64,000 bases of DNA from Crambe crambe (Eukaryota; Porifera; Demospongiae; Poecilosclerida; Crambeidae), in the NCBI GenBank assembly GCA_963924555.1, contig OZ004594.1:930001-994000 (forward strand), in the 5' to 3' direction. Shown here in pieces: positions 13,076 to 25,175 of this stretch; position 1 is the first letter of the stretch, and each line of letters begins with the position of its first letter. The position numbers and the translations under genes were made by a program. Under the pieces are notes generated by a model that saw only the letters and a list, made by a program, of their open reading frames with translations, was not told the origin of the DNA and did not search any database.

Positions 13076-13129
13076 TGCGCGTGCGCATCACTTTGGCAAA
13101 TTACACGCCCACTTAACTGCGCGTGCGCA
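13076..13129. promoter_or_regulatory. Tandem pair of NRF1-type palindromes upstream of UQCRC2
   Basis: TGCGCGTGCGCA occurs at 13076-13087 and again at 13118-13129, inside a 42-bp direct repeat that also includes CACGCCCAC and TTTGGCAAAT. Both copies match the NRF1 consensus and lie 85-140 bp upstream of the UQCRC2 ATG (12991, minus strand). NRF1 is the classical activator of nuclear respiratory-chain genes in animals, so a regulatory role is a natural inference. A CACGTG E-box is at 13022-13027. Confidence 0.6.
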
Positions 13130-13159
13130 TTATTTGGCAAATGGGTACTACCGACCATT

Positions 13160-13297
13160 ATTGGTATACAGTTCCCAGTCTCAAGGGTCTGTTCAATATC
13201 CTTGGCCAGCTCATTTAAAGTCAATACTCTGATAATTGTCATCCAACTTTTTGGAGTCCTGCCTTCACCTTGTAACCACTTCCCCAACAGCTGCAAC
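13160..13297 (-). pseudogene. Truncated copy of the Death-domain C-terminal exon
   Basis: After an acceptor-like TTTCCAG the minus strand reads GTTGCAGCTG, then LGKWLQGEGRTPKSWMTIIRVL and LNELAKDIEQTLE in shifted frame. This corresponds to the second exon of the gene at 8191-9799, but the segment coding for GDVERMTIKILE is deleted out of frame and the KEIN residues are missing. No first exon was found nearby. It lies between UQCRC2 and WDR90. Confidence 0.7.
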
Positions 13298-13605
13298 CTG
13301 GAAAGATTATTTAAGCTTATAGCTTAGTAGTGCTGTTAATTTTACTGACCCGTTACAGACCTGTGTACAGGTCATAACTGGTATGTGGGGCAATCCAGAC
13401 CTGTTACAAGTTATAGATTTTTCGGAAACACAGGCATTTTCCAACAAAAATAGAAGTGATTGGTTGTAGTTGGAAAACCGCAGAGCGGGAAAGCCAAAAG
13501 CGATGGGCAATGCCTTTGTTCTGGGCACTGCTAGTTCATTACCAAGTAGGAAAAATGTCAAAATGCAAAGCAGTCTTGCGTGGGCAAGACTAATGTCATA
13601 GTACC

Positions 13606-16600
13606 TTAATATAAAACGTCCCAAATATGTATGACTGATTGACTACTAGAAACAAGAAATTTTCCACAAGGTGAGAAGGCTAAAGAGCCAACACTGTCAT
13701 GGTGGCCTGTGAAATCCTGGAAAGAACCTTCCTCATAATCCATCAGCTTCAATACTCTCTCTGCAAAAAAAGTGCATATTTACAATACACTGTAGGTTTG
13801 AAATCTCTCATACCATGGCATCCAAAGGTTAGCAAGTGACTCAGAGGAGACACAGCAAAACAAGTTGGCCAGTGGGTCAGGGAGGACTTTCTGAAGACTG
13901 TCTTTCTTGAAATGCTGTAAAACTGGACAGTTCGTTCCAGCCCATAGCCAGTGTAAAGGATGGTGTCTGGATCAGCAGGACTGAACCGAGCTAAACTAGG
14001 GGGGAGCAACTTGTACTGACACTAGATATACAGAGAGAGGTAATGAATCTGTATTCTTAAATTCACTCTGTGCACTGACCTTTGAACCCTTGTGTAGAGA
14101 GGTTCCATCTGGTGTTAAGGATGGGCCAGGGAAGGTGAGCCAGTCCACAAGTTGACAACTCTCTCTCTGCCAGTTACAACTCCACAGACTCACTCGACGA
14201 TCCCCACTGGCAACCAGCCACAGAAAACATTGCTCCTCACCAAGACACGGAAGCTAAAAGTTGAATCAAAATTATTTCTGCAACATGAAGTACTACTGCT
14301 ATGTACCTGAATGGGTTTTGGTGCCACCTGGAGGTCAGTTATAGGTGCCCCTTGATGATCAGCTATCATCTGCACCACTAAACCAGAAGACAGGTTGCTT
14401 ACAGCAACCAAGCCTGCAGAACAGCCCGAAATGATAACACGTCCTAAAGGGGAGACGATATCACATCATTGAATGATATAATTGGAGAGGTTTTCCCCCC
14501 ACCATCGATGGTGTAAGCAACAGCTCTGACAGGCTTGGCATGAGGCTGCATCTTCTTGATCATTCTACCTTCTCCGATGTCAAATATCCTCACAGTTCCA
14601 TCGCTATACCCAGCCGCTACATCAGGACACATGGATGACCTTTGCACTCCAGTTCCCTCCTTGGTCTCTTTGCTACCAGACATAGGGGCAAAGGCCACAC
14701 TGAAGCAGGCCTTCTTGGGTGCTTGGAACAACACCAGTTGCTCACGAGTCTCCAATCTCAAGACAGAGAAGGATCCATCAAGACTGGAAGAGGCAAGGAG
14801 AGAGGAATCACTCGAGAACGCTACGGAGGTAATTTCATTCCCGTGGCCTCCGATCAGTTTCAATTTGTTGAGCTCCTTCCAATTTATGTACCAGGCAACA
14901 CCCGAAGATGAACCCACAACACCCTTGGAACATAGTAACATTCATAATCATAGGGGGAAATGTAATCATTACGATCTGTACCTGGTCCATTTTGCTGTTA
15001 AAGTTTGCTGAGAAAATCGCTCCATTATCAATGTCCATGTTCGAGTGGAACATGACTGTGGGAGGCGTGGTGGAACTGTCCACTGCCCACAGCTGAAGGG
15101 ATCCACTGGTGTTGCCAACTAGCAGCTTCCCCTCTGACGCCAGCATGCAGCCTGCATGGCAATACATGCATGCACATGCATGTAACCTCAGCTCAATGCA
15201 GATAAGTTAGACATGTAGTTATATTTAGGCTGAATAAAAATTTATACTCACTTATTTCACATGGTTCAGTTTTCCAGAACAACAGACATACATTCTGCCT
15301 GGTCTCCCACATGCTAATGACACCTGCAACACATGAGACATGCACATTATAGGCAACTCTATACTCATACCATACTTTCATAGGGCACAGTATTCACGTA
15401 CCATTAATTGATCCTACAAATACAAGAGGCTCATTCCCATAACAGATGCTGGTAAATTCCAAACTGGAACCAGTCTTGGTCTGAAGTAAATCCTTGGGGA
15501 TAACAGGATCATGAACCTGGAATGGGTAACGTAAGTTATATATAGTGTAGATGATTCTCACAAACCTTGAGTTGATGTTTCTTCCCCCCCATGTCCTCCA
15601 CCACCATCCAGAAGCTGATCCTGCCCCCTTGCTGCCCCGCCCCCACTGTGGCGAACTCGTATGCTGTACAGGGGTCCCAGCAGTGGGCATGGATGGGGGA
15701 GGAGAGGGAGGTGGCCACTAGGAGCGAGTAGTCCCACGTACTCCATAGAGCCAGGCTCCCATCCTGGTAATTCCCTGGAATCAAGTATAGAAATTGGGAA
15801 TGGAATTTAGGAAATCTGATTCCATCCCATTCTCACCTATGGAAAGCAGGAGTCTGTCATCAGGTGAGTAGTCCATACTTTGCACAACATTGCTATGGAA
15901 ACGCAACACCTGTAGCATCAATCTTTGTAGTTAAACTATTTATTCACCTTCTCCCCCTTGTGACGTCTCGTCCCCTCACCCCCCTCTTTCCCCTCCCATG
16001 TACCTCCGCTCGCTCCCCTCCCCATCTCTCCCCTCACCCCTCTTTCCACTCCTCCCATCCCTCCCCTCTCCTCACACCCTTCTCATTCACCTTTGTGCAC
16101 TTAGCAGAGGAGATGGTCCATATTCGGATCTCACAGGCTGTATATGAGGAGGCAGTGCTAGCACTGGCTATGATATTACCACTGTGCTGGAGAGCTAGGG
16201 TCGTCACTTCCTCCACATGACCTGGGGACATAAAATGAAGCACAAGAATGTAACCCAGCACATATTCTGACACGTTACACACCTTCAAAGTGACTCTGGG
16301 TTCCTTTAGACAAGTCCTCCAAGACAACTAAAGACCCACTGCTGAACATAAACAGACCTGAACAGAGAGAACTTCGAAGGATGGATACAGAAACACTAAA
16401 TTTTGTGGGGTGAAATTTTCGTAATTTTGCTAAATTTGAAATGTAATTTTCTTGCTCTTATTTTTGTGTATTTTTTTAACCGCAAAAATTTTTACCCCAC
16501 AAAAATTTTCCTATACACCCTAATTCACTGATATTATAGCAAGGTGATTGTAGATCTGTGTTAATAAGCAGACCTGAACTGGGCTGCCATGCGACATTGT

Positions 16601-19600
16601 TCCTGGCCAGGTTGCTAATGCCACAGACAGCTCTCCTCCGAATCCCTTGTTCCTCCTTGGGAGCATGGTAGAGACGACAGGCAAGACCACTCCTGGGGAC
16701 ATGCAGGAGGAGGTGTGTCAGTGCAGAAGGTGGTGAGAGGGACGGTGAGGTGCTATCGGGTACCACTGGAGGTGGCTGAAAATCTGGAGTATTGACAACA
16801 CTTCCTTCTTCTTCTTCTTCTTCTTCTTCTTCTTCTATTTCTTTCTCCTCCTCCTCCAGAATGACATGCTGTAGATATAGGTGTGGTAAGGTCATAAAGA
16901 TGCTATACACTTCAGAAATGCATACGCACCACTTCATCGGTTCCATCTTCAGATGTCACCTCTGATGCTACTCGATTTCGGAACCTATTAATATTTGTAC
17001 TTGCTTGTGACATCTCTACTCTTTCTTGACTGACAGAAACCACACTTCTCCCTTCCGCTGACTCTTTCTCCTTTAAGTTCCTCTCCTTCTCCTCCCCATC
17101 CTCCTCCTCTGCCTTTTTCTGGTGACTCTCGTACAAACGATCATCATCAACATCAAGAACTCCTTCACATTTGGAAGAAGAGACACAACTAACATCAACC
17201 TCGGAATTTTTGGCACCTGGAATGGAAATCAGGAATGGAAATTAGGAATGGATAATTATTTCGCTGCATCGTACTTATTCTGGGGGAGGAGGCAATAGGT
17301 GTAAATGTCTGCATCTTGAGAGGATCGTAACTGGCCGGAGTGGGGACCCTCTTACGAGGAGAAGCAGATTGTGGTCCAGCCACCATGACCTGTGATGAGG
17401 AGGAAGATTTGGAAGGAGTGGAAAGTGGGAAGGATGAAGACGAAGGAGGGGAGTGCCGAATGCGAGAGGATGGTGGAACAACACCATTGAAGTTCCAAAT
17501 GAAGAGAGCATCTCCACAACTGATGACGTGATGATTATCAAATGTAAAGATGCTTTCACTAATTGTGCCAGTGTGTCCTATAAAGACCTATTAAGACAGA
17601 ACGCTAGCTAATAATGTAGAACAGTTTAAGATACAGTGAGACCTGTCACATTACTGACCTGAAAATTGACATCCATGGCCATGTTGTAATCCCACACCTT
17701 GAGGATCTGGTTACCAGCTGTCAGCAAGTAGCGTCCATTTGCACTCACGGAGAGAGAAGAACAGCTCTTACGATGAAGATGAGTCACTTCACTCAAGAGC
17801 TGCCCATCGGAGGAGGAGAATCTGAGCAGTCTGGCTTGCTTGGTTACAACTAGAATTTGATTCAGAGCATTGGGTGAGAAAGAGACAATTTTAGCTGCAT
17901 CTACGAATGGCTCCAGCTGGTTTGGAGCTGAAGTGACTGGTGTGATATCGAGTCTTAGAACTTCATTCAGAGTCTCTCCCTCCAGGACAGTGATCGTAAA
18001 GTTCAAAGGTCCTACAAAGGCTAGGCGGGAACCATCCTCGTTTAATGCCAGGGCCTTGGGGGCATAGTCCTCTCCCTTGGCAACAATGTTACTGAGCAAC
18101 CTTAAGAGTTTGGAGGTGTGGTTCTCCTGGTTGGAATAGAGGGCCAGAGAGCCTACAGAGGAGCTACTATAGAGGAGATGGCCGAAAGGAGAATAGACCA
18201 ATCCAGTAACAGCTCCACTGTGATACCTACAATACAAACATTATTCTATAATGTGAAGAAATTCATAAAATTATTACAAAATCTTTTTCCATTATCATTG
18301 GTACACTGGACTGTACCTGTATTCAGCCACCATTTTGGTGGAAGGGAGCTTGAACACTCTCACAGCGCCCGAGGTAAAGCCACTGGCAAAAATGTTCCCC
18401 TTGGGCCCAGCACACACGCATGTGGCACAATCCTCAAAAGCCCGAAAATCAAATGTCTACATGATTAGATATAAGGATATCATTCTTACACTCTCAAGAT
18501 CATAGAGACAGACTTGCTGTGCCTACCTGTGTTCCATCTGGCAAGTTCCACACCCTGATAGTGCGATCACTAGAGCAGGTGATGACATGTCCAGGGGAAT
18601 GGTGGCTGACACTCATGCTGGTCACATGACCTCCATGTGATCTCATGAGGGTGGAGTAGATCTGAGCACTGGCATCAAGTATGCCCAAATTACCCTGAAT
18701 GGTAAAAATAGTACTACTTTGAAGAGCCCATGGGCATATGTAACTCAGGTAACTCAGAGGAACTGGCCCATGGCAGAGAAACTAGGTACTCACAGCACTA
18801 GTGCCAGCCAAAATCTTCAGCCCATCTCCACTAATGTCCACTGCAGTCACCTCGCCTTGATGTTCTGCACATGATACAAAGAGATTGACACTGCAATACA
18901 TACATAGCCCATTCCAAAACTCACCAGCTTCCATGAAAATGGCCGAGAAGTCCAACGGCCACACCCTCAGTATCCCGTCATCAGATCCCATTGCACAGAA
19001 CGCCTCATGGAGGGAGAGAGAGAGAATGGACACATTGGGAAGGAGTTCCCACACCCTTGTGATTACAAGTCTCTTGTAGTGAATCTCAAACAAGTGGCCA
19101 CTCTCTGTAGAGGCATATCTACAGAATGCAAAGGGAGAGACCATAATTAGGTGCCCAATTGAGAGGTTCGGTGTAATTTTTTTCAACATAATTTTAATTC
19201 CCTCACTCACACATTTCTGTCGCTGAGGTCTGAGTCGGTGTGATAGCCAGGCTGGAGTTGGATGTCTGTAAAGTGTTTCTGGTGGTGTTCTTGCAAGTTC
19301 AAAGGACAGGAGCGTAGGATGTTACCTCTCAGACGCCAAAACCTCACATTATTCCACCCACAAGAAACCATCCTGCATATATTAGAATACAGAATGTCAT
19401 AAAAGCAGGAGAGTTTCTTGGGCAAGAATAGAATTCCTATAATTCAAAACCATTAAATCCAAAAGAATAATAGATTTTTCAGCACAGACTGAATTTAATG
19501 TAGTTGGTAAAGTGTCATTATTTAAATGTTGAACATGCGCTTTGATTGGATCGACACACACACCATCTAAGGACACACCTGGTCTCATCAAAGGAAGCCA

Positions 19601-21737
19601 CTCGCATCTTCTCAATACTAACACCAGTGTGAGCTTTGGTGAGCACAGAGACCTCTCCGAACCTTCTCAGCTGTGAGGTGTCCCACATCACCACCAGGGT
19701 CCTTCCAAGTCTATCCTTCCCCACTCCACATAACAGGGACCCATGAGCAGAAAAACTGGGAAAAGACAGAGACAGATGTTCCCTAGAGCATACTCGATCC
19801 ACTTACAAGCTACTCCATACCTGAGAGAGTGGATACCACGGTCGTGAGTCTGAAACAAGGCCAGACATCTCCCTGACTCAATATCCCACACACGCACAGC
19901 AGCAGGGGAGCCAGCCTGACCTGATGCCAAAAGAGACCTATCCAAGTCAAAACTGAGACAAGATACCTATGGAGAGTACAAAATCAGGCTAATAATACAT
20001 TTTGTACCACCAGCTTACTTTATTGTTGTGCCCTGTGAAAAATCTCTGTTGACCGGTGACCACGTCCATGGCAACCACTAAAGAGTGACAAGGGTATACC
20101 ACTGTTTCCCCACCAGCACCGAACAGAGCCTGCAAGTCAATGTATAAATTAGCTGAGATAAAAGCTGAGAAAAAGAATATTTCTTTCTTGAATTGAAAGG
20201 AAAGAGCAAGATTGTAAATTGCACCTGATCTGTGGTAGCACCTCCAAAGCCAATGACTTTATGTAGTTCCATGATTGGGTCAGGCTGCAAAGTCTATGGC
20301 AAGCAAAAAGAGTGAGAGGGAGTGAGTTACAAAAGGAACAAGACAGTATGTGAGAAAGGTGAGCTTTATGTTGACTCACTTTTGGTTCTGACTGTGAGAT
20401 GGTGATTTTCTTCCTCTTGGAATTGGAATCTTGAGGATGGACGGTCACCTCAGCACCTTGCTCTGCGTATACATGCACTTCACCCTCTTCACTGTCAGTA
20501 TCTATCTTCCCTTCATCTTTATCCTTCTCTCTAGTAGCAGTCCTGCTCTTCCTGAGTCTGTTCTTGATCTCCTTCCCTTTGTCAGCCACAATCGAATGAT
20601 CTGCCAGTTTATCAAAATCACCAACTCTCTTTGCACGATCAGGAGAACGTTTTGACTCCCTAATCACATGATAATCACCACCTCTCGTCACATGATCCCC
20701 AGGCTTCCTTGGTTCTATCTGTTCAGTCACATTTCTAACATGCAGCGGATCTCTTCCCTCATAATCAGGGACAAAATTCACTAGCATCCCAGTTCTCATC
20801 CCTTTAAGCTGTTTCCGATCTTTATTAAAGATCATAGCACTCTTTTCCTCTCCACATGGAAAACAGACATAATTGTACACATCCAAGAAATTACTCCCTC
20901 TCGCTAATGGCAGGGACATCTCTTTGGGGAGAGGTAGGAACATTTGTCCACCTTCGTGAGAGGAAACAAGCGGAGAATACTCGAGATCACTGGTGAATGC
21001 ACTCTTCACCAAAATATTAGCACATAACTTGATGTTCTTCAAGTAGGAATATTTACAGAAGAGATACTTGGATATTATTTCCTTCAGATTTAATGATAGG
21101 AATGTCCATCGTCTCGTCTTTATTAGAACAGGATCCCCCTTCTCTGGTACACCAATAGTATTATCATCTCCAGCTCCTGGATCATATTTATAAGGAAACT
21201 GTAGCCATGTGGAGGTTGATTTGAACTCCCTAAAGAGATTGGAGAAGGATATTCTGATCACAACGCTTCCAGAGGTGACGACTTCAAGGTGCACCACAAA
21301 GTGTTTGGAAGGGAGGGGTTTGAAGATGAGGTAAAAAAAGCCACCGACAAGGTTCAGTGATTGAGTGGACGTTTTAGGAACCAGAATGAAATTGTTTGCT
21401 GGAATCGAGCCACAGATTCGAAACACCGTAGCTTTGATGTCCCGGTCCTGCAATTTTGTATTAGATAGTCACATAGAGTGCTGATATCTCCTGATATGCA
21501 ATAATGGGGGCTGCCACCCCTGCACTGACACTCACTCATTGCTACATACTCACCATATGAGTAGTGACATCTCCTTCTTTGCTGCATTGCTTCCATTTCC
21601 CAACTGCAAAGCGCTTGAAGATGTTTACATTAGGATTCTGCCATACTGGGTTGGTGTGCATTAAATGAAACATAAAACCTCAATCTATCTTTACTAGGCT
21701 GCAGTGCTAAAAACAACTCACCAGCTGCAGAACTCAT
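13606..21737 (-). CDS. WDR90: WDR90/POC16 centriolar WD40-repeat protein
   Basis: This is a very long minus-strand gene with many exons. The start at 21737 gives MSSAAVWQNPNVNIFKRFAV and KWKQCSKEGDVTTHM. The next exon (about 21446 down) reads DIKATVFRICGSIPANNFI, VPKTSTQSLNLVGGFFYLIF and KPLPSKHFVVHLEV, the CFAP20-like (DUF667) domain that opens WDR90/POC16. After a charged linker come numerous WD40 repeats over 20140-13606, for example VITCSSDRTIRVWNLPDG near 18500-18580. The last repeat, SVGSLAFSPCGKFLVSSSQS followed by IHIWDVLY, is terminated at 13606-13608. Between WD40 blocks there is a Glu-rich stretch (EEEEEEEEEE) encoded by a TTC-type trinucleotide run at 16801-16834, and Ser/Pro-rich segments around 16900-17500. 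WDR90 binds microtubules at the centriole inner scaffold. Start and family are secure; individual internal exons are not. Confidence 0.87.
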
Positions 21738-21963
21738 TATTAGGAAAATGTACACCAGTTAATTCTTCATGTTATATCGAAGCAGATTCAAAGCTTCTTA
21801 CATGACTTCACTTTGTCAGCTGTTCCCCGCTAAAATTTATAGTAGTTACTATGGAAACTGAAGCATGTAAACAATGCGAGTTCCAGAGCTATCTAACTGT
21901 AGAATCATCTTAGTATCAAAGACAGTGTAGAGAGTAAGGCAGGCAAGGGATCAAAGTCAAGAT
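21738..21963. promoter_or_regulatory. Bidirectional promoter with RFX X-box between two ciliary genes
   Basis: Only 226 bp separate the WDR90 ATG (minus) from the UPF0193 ATG (plus). At 21845-21858 the sequence GTTACTATGGAAAC matches the X-box pattern GTTNCYATGGNAAC bound by RFX factors, which drive ciliary genes in animals. The site lies about 108 bp from WDR90 and 106 bp from UPF0193. Confidence 0.65.
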
Positions 21964-22898
21964 ATGGCAGTTCGGAGGCAGGCAGTAGCCAGAGGCGGTA
22001 TGTTCAATACCCCTAAGGTCTCATTCAGCAAAGAGACACAGGAACTTTTGAAAGGTAGCTAGATAGCCCTTCCTCCTCACATAAAGAGACATTATTATTC
22101 TCTCTTCTAATTAGTCATGATGGAAGAATCCAAGCTCACAAACTTTCAACAACGACAGTTAAAACAGACCCTATCAAGTAAAATTTTCTATCTAGCTATG
22201 CACTAGCTGAACTGTTGGTTGAATTTTGCTTGTTTTTCCTTTATCTATAGGTGGACGATCTCTGCCACTACAGTGTCACCCAACTTCTAGTGACTATGAT
22301 AAAATCAAGCCCACACAGTCCAGCAGGAAGAAGCCACATACTCCTTCAAAACAAGGACTACGTTCCAAGGGTACCATTGACAAACTAATTGAAAACACAG
22401 ACGACAGTCCCTACAGACCTCACCCTTCAGGTCAGCGCAATTCATTTTTGTGTGAAAATGACTTCAGATAGTGGTGCCCCCCCCCCCCCCCCTTTCTCCC
22501 CGTGACTCCAGGGTATGATTCATCCAAGGAAAAGAAGAAATTGCAGAATGTGATGGCATTTGGGAGTGATTTAGAGCCCATTACACCTACCAAGGCATCT
22601 CATAAAGTAGTGGATGAGGAGGAAGAGGAGATGGTGGACAGGTTCGAAGAAGTGTTGGGAGAGATTGAAGAGAGGAAACAGTTTCTAGACGACATGGAAG
22701 CTTTGGGCCAGGACAAGCCACACAGGGCCAGAATTATGACTGAAATATCCCAGGTAAACTACACTCATTAGAGAAAAGAGTTCAGATAATAATTTCTCTC
22801 TTTCAATGCAGAGAATACGTGAACTGGAAGAAATTGATAAGAAGAGGAGTTTAGAATTGAAACAATCATTACAAAACAGTGCAAGATCCACAACATAG
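21964..22898 (+). CDS. UPF0193 (EVG1/C22orf23) family protein
   Basis: The start MAVRRQAVARGGMFNTPKVS is followed by FSKETQELLK. Further exons give MMEESKLTNFQQRQLKQTLS, a Ser/Lys-rich exon (GGRSLPLQCHPTSSDYDKIK), and the diagnostic exon at about 22511-22753 with MVDRFEEVLGEIEERKQFLD, DMEALGQDKPHRARIMTEIS and, after a short intron, RIRELEEIDKKRSLELKQSL. The F-EE-EIEERK-FL-DMEALG core is characteristic of UPF0193. The stop is at 22896-22898 and an AATAAA signal is at 22906-22911. Homologs are small, testis- or cilia-associated proteins of unknown biochemical function. Sharing an X-box promoter with WDR90 and abutting FBF1 supports a ciliary role (inference). Confidence 0.82.
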
Positions 22899-22929
22899 TT
22901 ATAAAAATAAAATTAATAGTAAATATTGA

Positions 22930-25132
22930 TCATGTAAAGAAATTGCCACTGAAATTGCCACTTCTGTTTTCTAATGTTGCTAAATACTCGACTTCTTTCT
23001 CCAAGTCCTCTTTGTCCTATATATAATCATAAACAGATTACAATGTCAACATCCACACTGTTAACTTTAGCAGAAATACTTCCTCACCTTTTCAGCCTCA
23101 ACTGCTATTTGCCGTAAATTTATACTCTGTTCAATCTGAGCCAGGTAGTTAGGGAGTGAGGTAGAGAGCTGTCCCTCGCCAGTGAGATGGGCTGGGCTGG
23201 TCCTGGGACTATACAATCTCGTATGTGCCATGCCTTCTCTGGGAGGAAGACGGTGGGTGTGACCAGCGCCCTCTTTTGGTGGAGCGGAAGTTTGAAGGAA
23301 AGTGGGAGGACGGGAATTTTGACGTGTTGAGGAGGATAGTGGAGGCTGAAAATCAGATAAACTGCTAAGGAATGGAGACGTCCCCAATCCATCATGTTTT
23401 CTTCCTTCTAATGATAGGGGAGGCCCCAAAGATTTGATATTTACATCTCTAGTGCTCAGTACTAGACTTTGCTCCCTCTTTTGTTCAGCTAGCAAAATTT
23501 GCTCCTATAAAAAAAAAAATTATTGAGACAGCTGCTTGATTATATGTAAGACATTAGGGGCACTCACAGCTGCTAAATGTTGTTCTTTCTCTCTGAGCTC
23601 ATGAAATTGAAGTTGCAAAGACTGTGACCAGCAAGAAACTTCTTCCTTGACTTTCTGAGCTGCTAGTAATTCATTTGCCCCTTTATTGCGCATGTCAAGA
23701 GCAGACTGCACCACATGAAACAACAGGTTTTATGTATGTGAGATCACCCTTATCTCTTTACACATTTCCATCCATACCTTGCACAGTTCATCGACCTCTT
23801 TAGAGCGTTTGTATATCTCTTGGGCAAATGCTTCGAGCTTTTCTCGATCTTCTGCCAGTAATTTCCTTTCGTTTTTCAATTCTTCTTGTACTTTGGTCAA
23901 GGCAGACTGTTCAGCTGTTATGCGAGTTGCCTCCTGATTCAGGTGAGTCAAAGAAGTATCTCTCTCCACCTCGGCCTTCAGTTAATGAATACAAGAATGC
24001 AGTACAATTCAAAATAGCTACATCTCTCACCATTAGAGCTTTCTGCTTCTCTGCAATTTCCCTATCCTCTGCTTTCTTTTTGAGCAGCACAGTTTTAGCC
24101 CGCTCTGCAGCAGCCATTCTCTGTTCCTCGTAGCACTTTGCCAAGATTTCCTGCTGATCTACAAGGAATTTTTCCTTCGCCGATTGCAACTGACTCCTTT
24201 CCTCTTCAAACTTGACGAGGGTGGATGCCTTCTCGTCTGTGAAGGCACTTTGCTGGGCCTTGAGTCTTGCTGTCTCCTGCTGCAGCTGCCAGCGTTCTTG
24301 CTCCATTGTCTTGTTCTGTTGAGAGACGTGGGCTTCGAGTTTGGCAATGAGGGACTGGAGACGTCCTCTCTCCCCTTCGTTCTCTGCCTGCTGACGTGCC
24401 AGTCGTTCCTCAAGCACTAAAAACAAACAATAACAACAACAACAACAACAAAAACATTATAATAACACCTTTCAAGTGTTCTTCTTGTATCTTGTTTCTT
24501 TGAGCCTTCTCTTCCAGAATTCTTGTGTGAGCCTGTTCCAGCTTAGCCTGAAGCTGACTGACCTCTCTGGTTGAAGCCTCAACCTTGCTGTTCAGTTCTC
24601 CTAACATCCTGGTAGTCACAATAAGGGATTTTTAAAGAAAAATTCAGGGGGGTGGGGGAAAATTAAGATATCCCATGGGGGCCCTTACCCCTAGCTATAA
24701 GATACAGAGCAAGCTGTCATTAAATATACATACCTTGTGTGTGAATGTGCTGCCTTGAGAGCTTCCACTTCATCACAGTGCATTCTGATCAGATGTTGCC
24801 TATCAGCCTCATGTTCTCTCTTCAAGTCTTCAACAGATACCCTGTGATCCAATATGGAAGAAATTATTGTAAAGGAGGAAGCTGTGACTTGGTGATTTTG
24901 ATAGGACTTACCTGTGGACATCTTGTAGTCTGCTGATTTCATTAGTCTTGGAGACTTCTAGAGTGTCTATCTTCCGCTTCAAGGACAAGACAGCATCCGT
25001 CTTCTCTCTCTCCAACTGCTGAAGCTTCTCCTGCCACCTCAAACCCTCACTCTCCAGTTCCTCCTTCCACCTGAGTATGTGACACATCATTAGTCACGTG
25101 ACAGAGACGTACAGGAGAGTGAGTGAGTGAGT

Positions 25133-25175
<43 letters not shown>

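Noticed and set aside
14556-15011. Plus-strand frames of 89-151 residues opposite WDR90
   Set aside because: They are antisense shadows of WD40 exons; no domain, and the minus strand is clearly coding.
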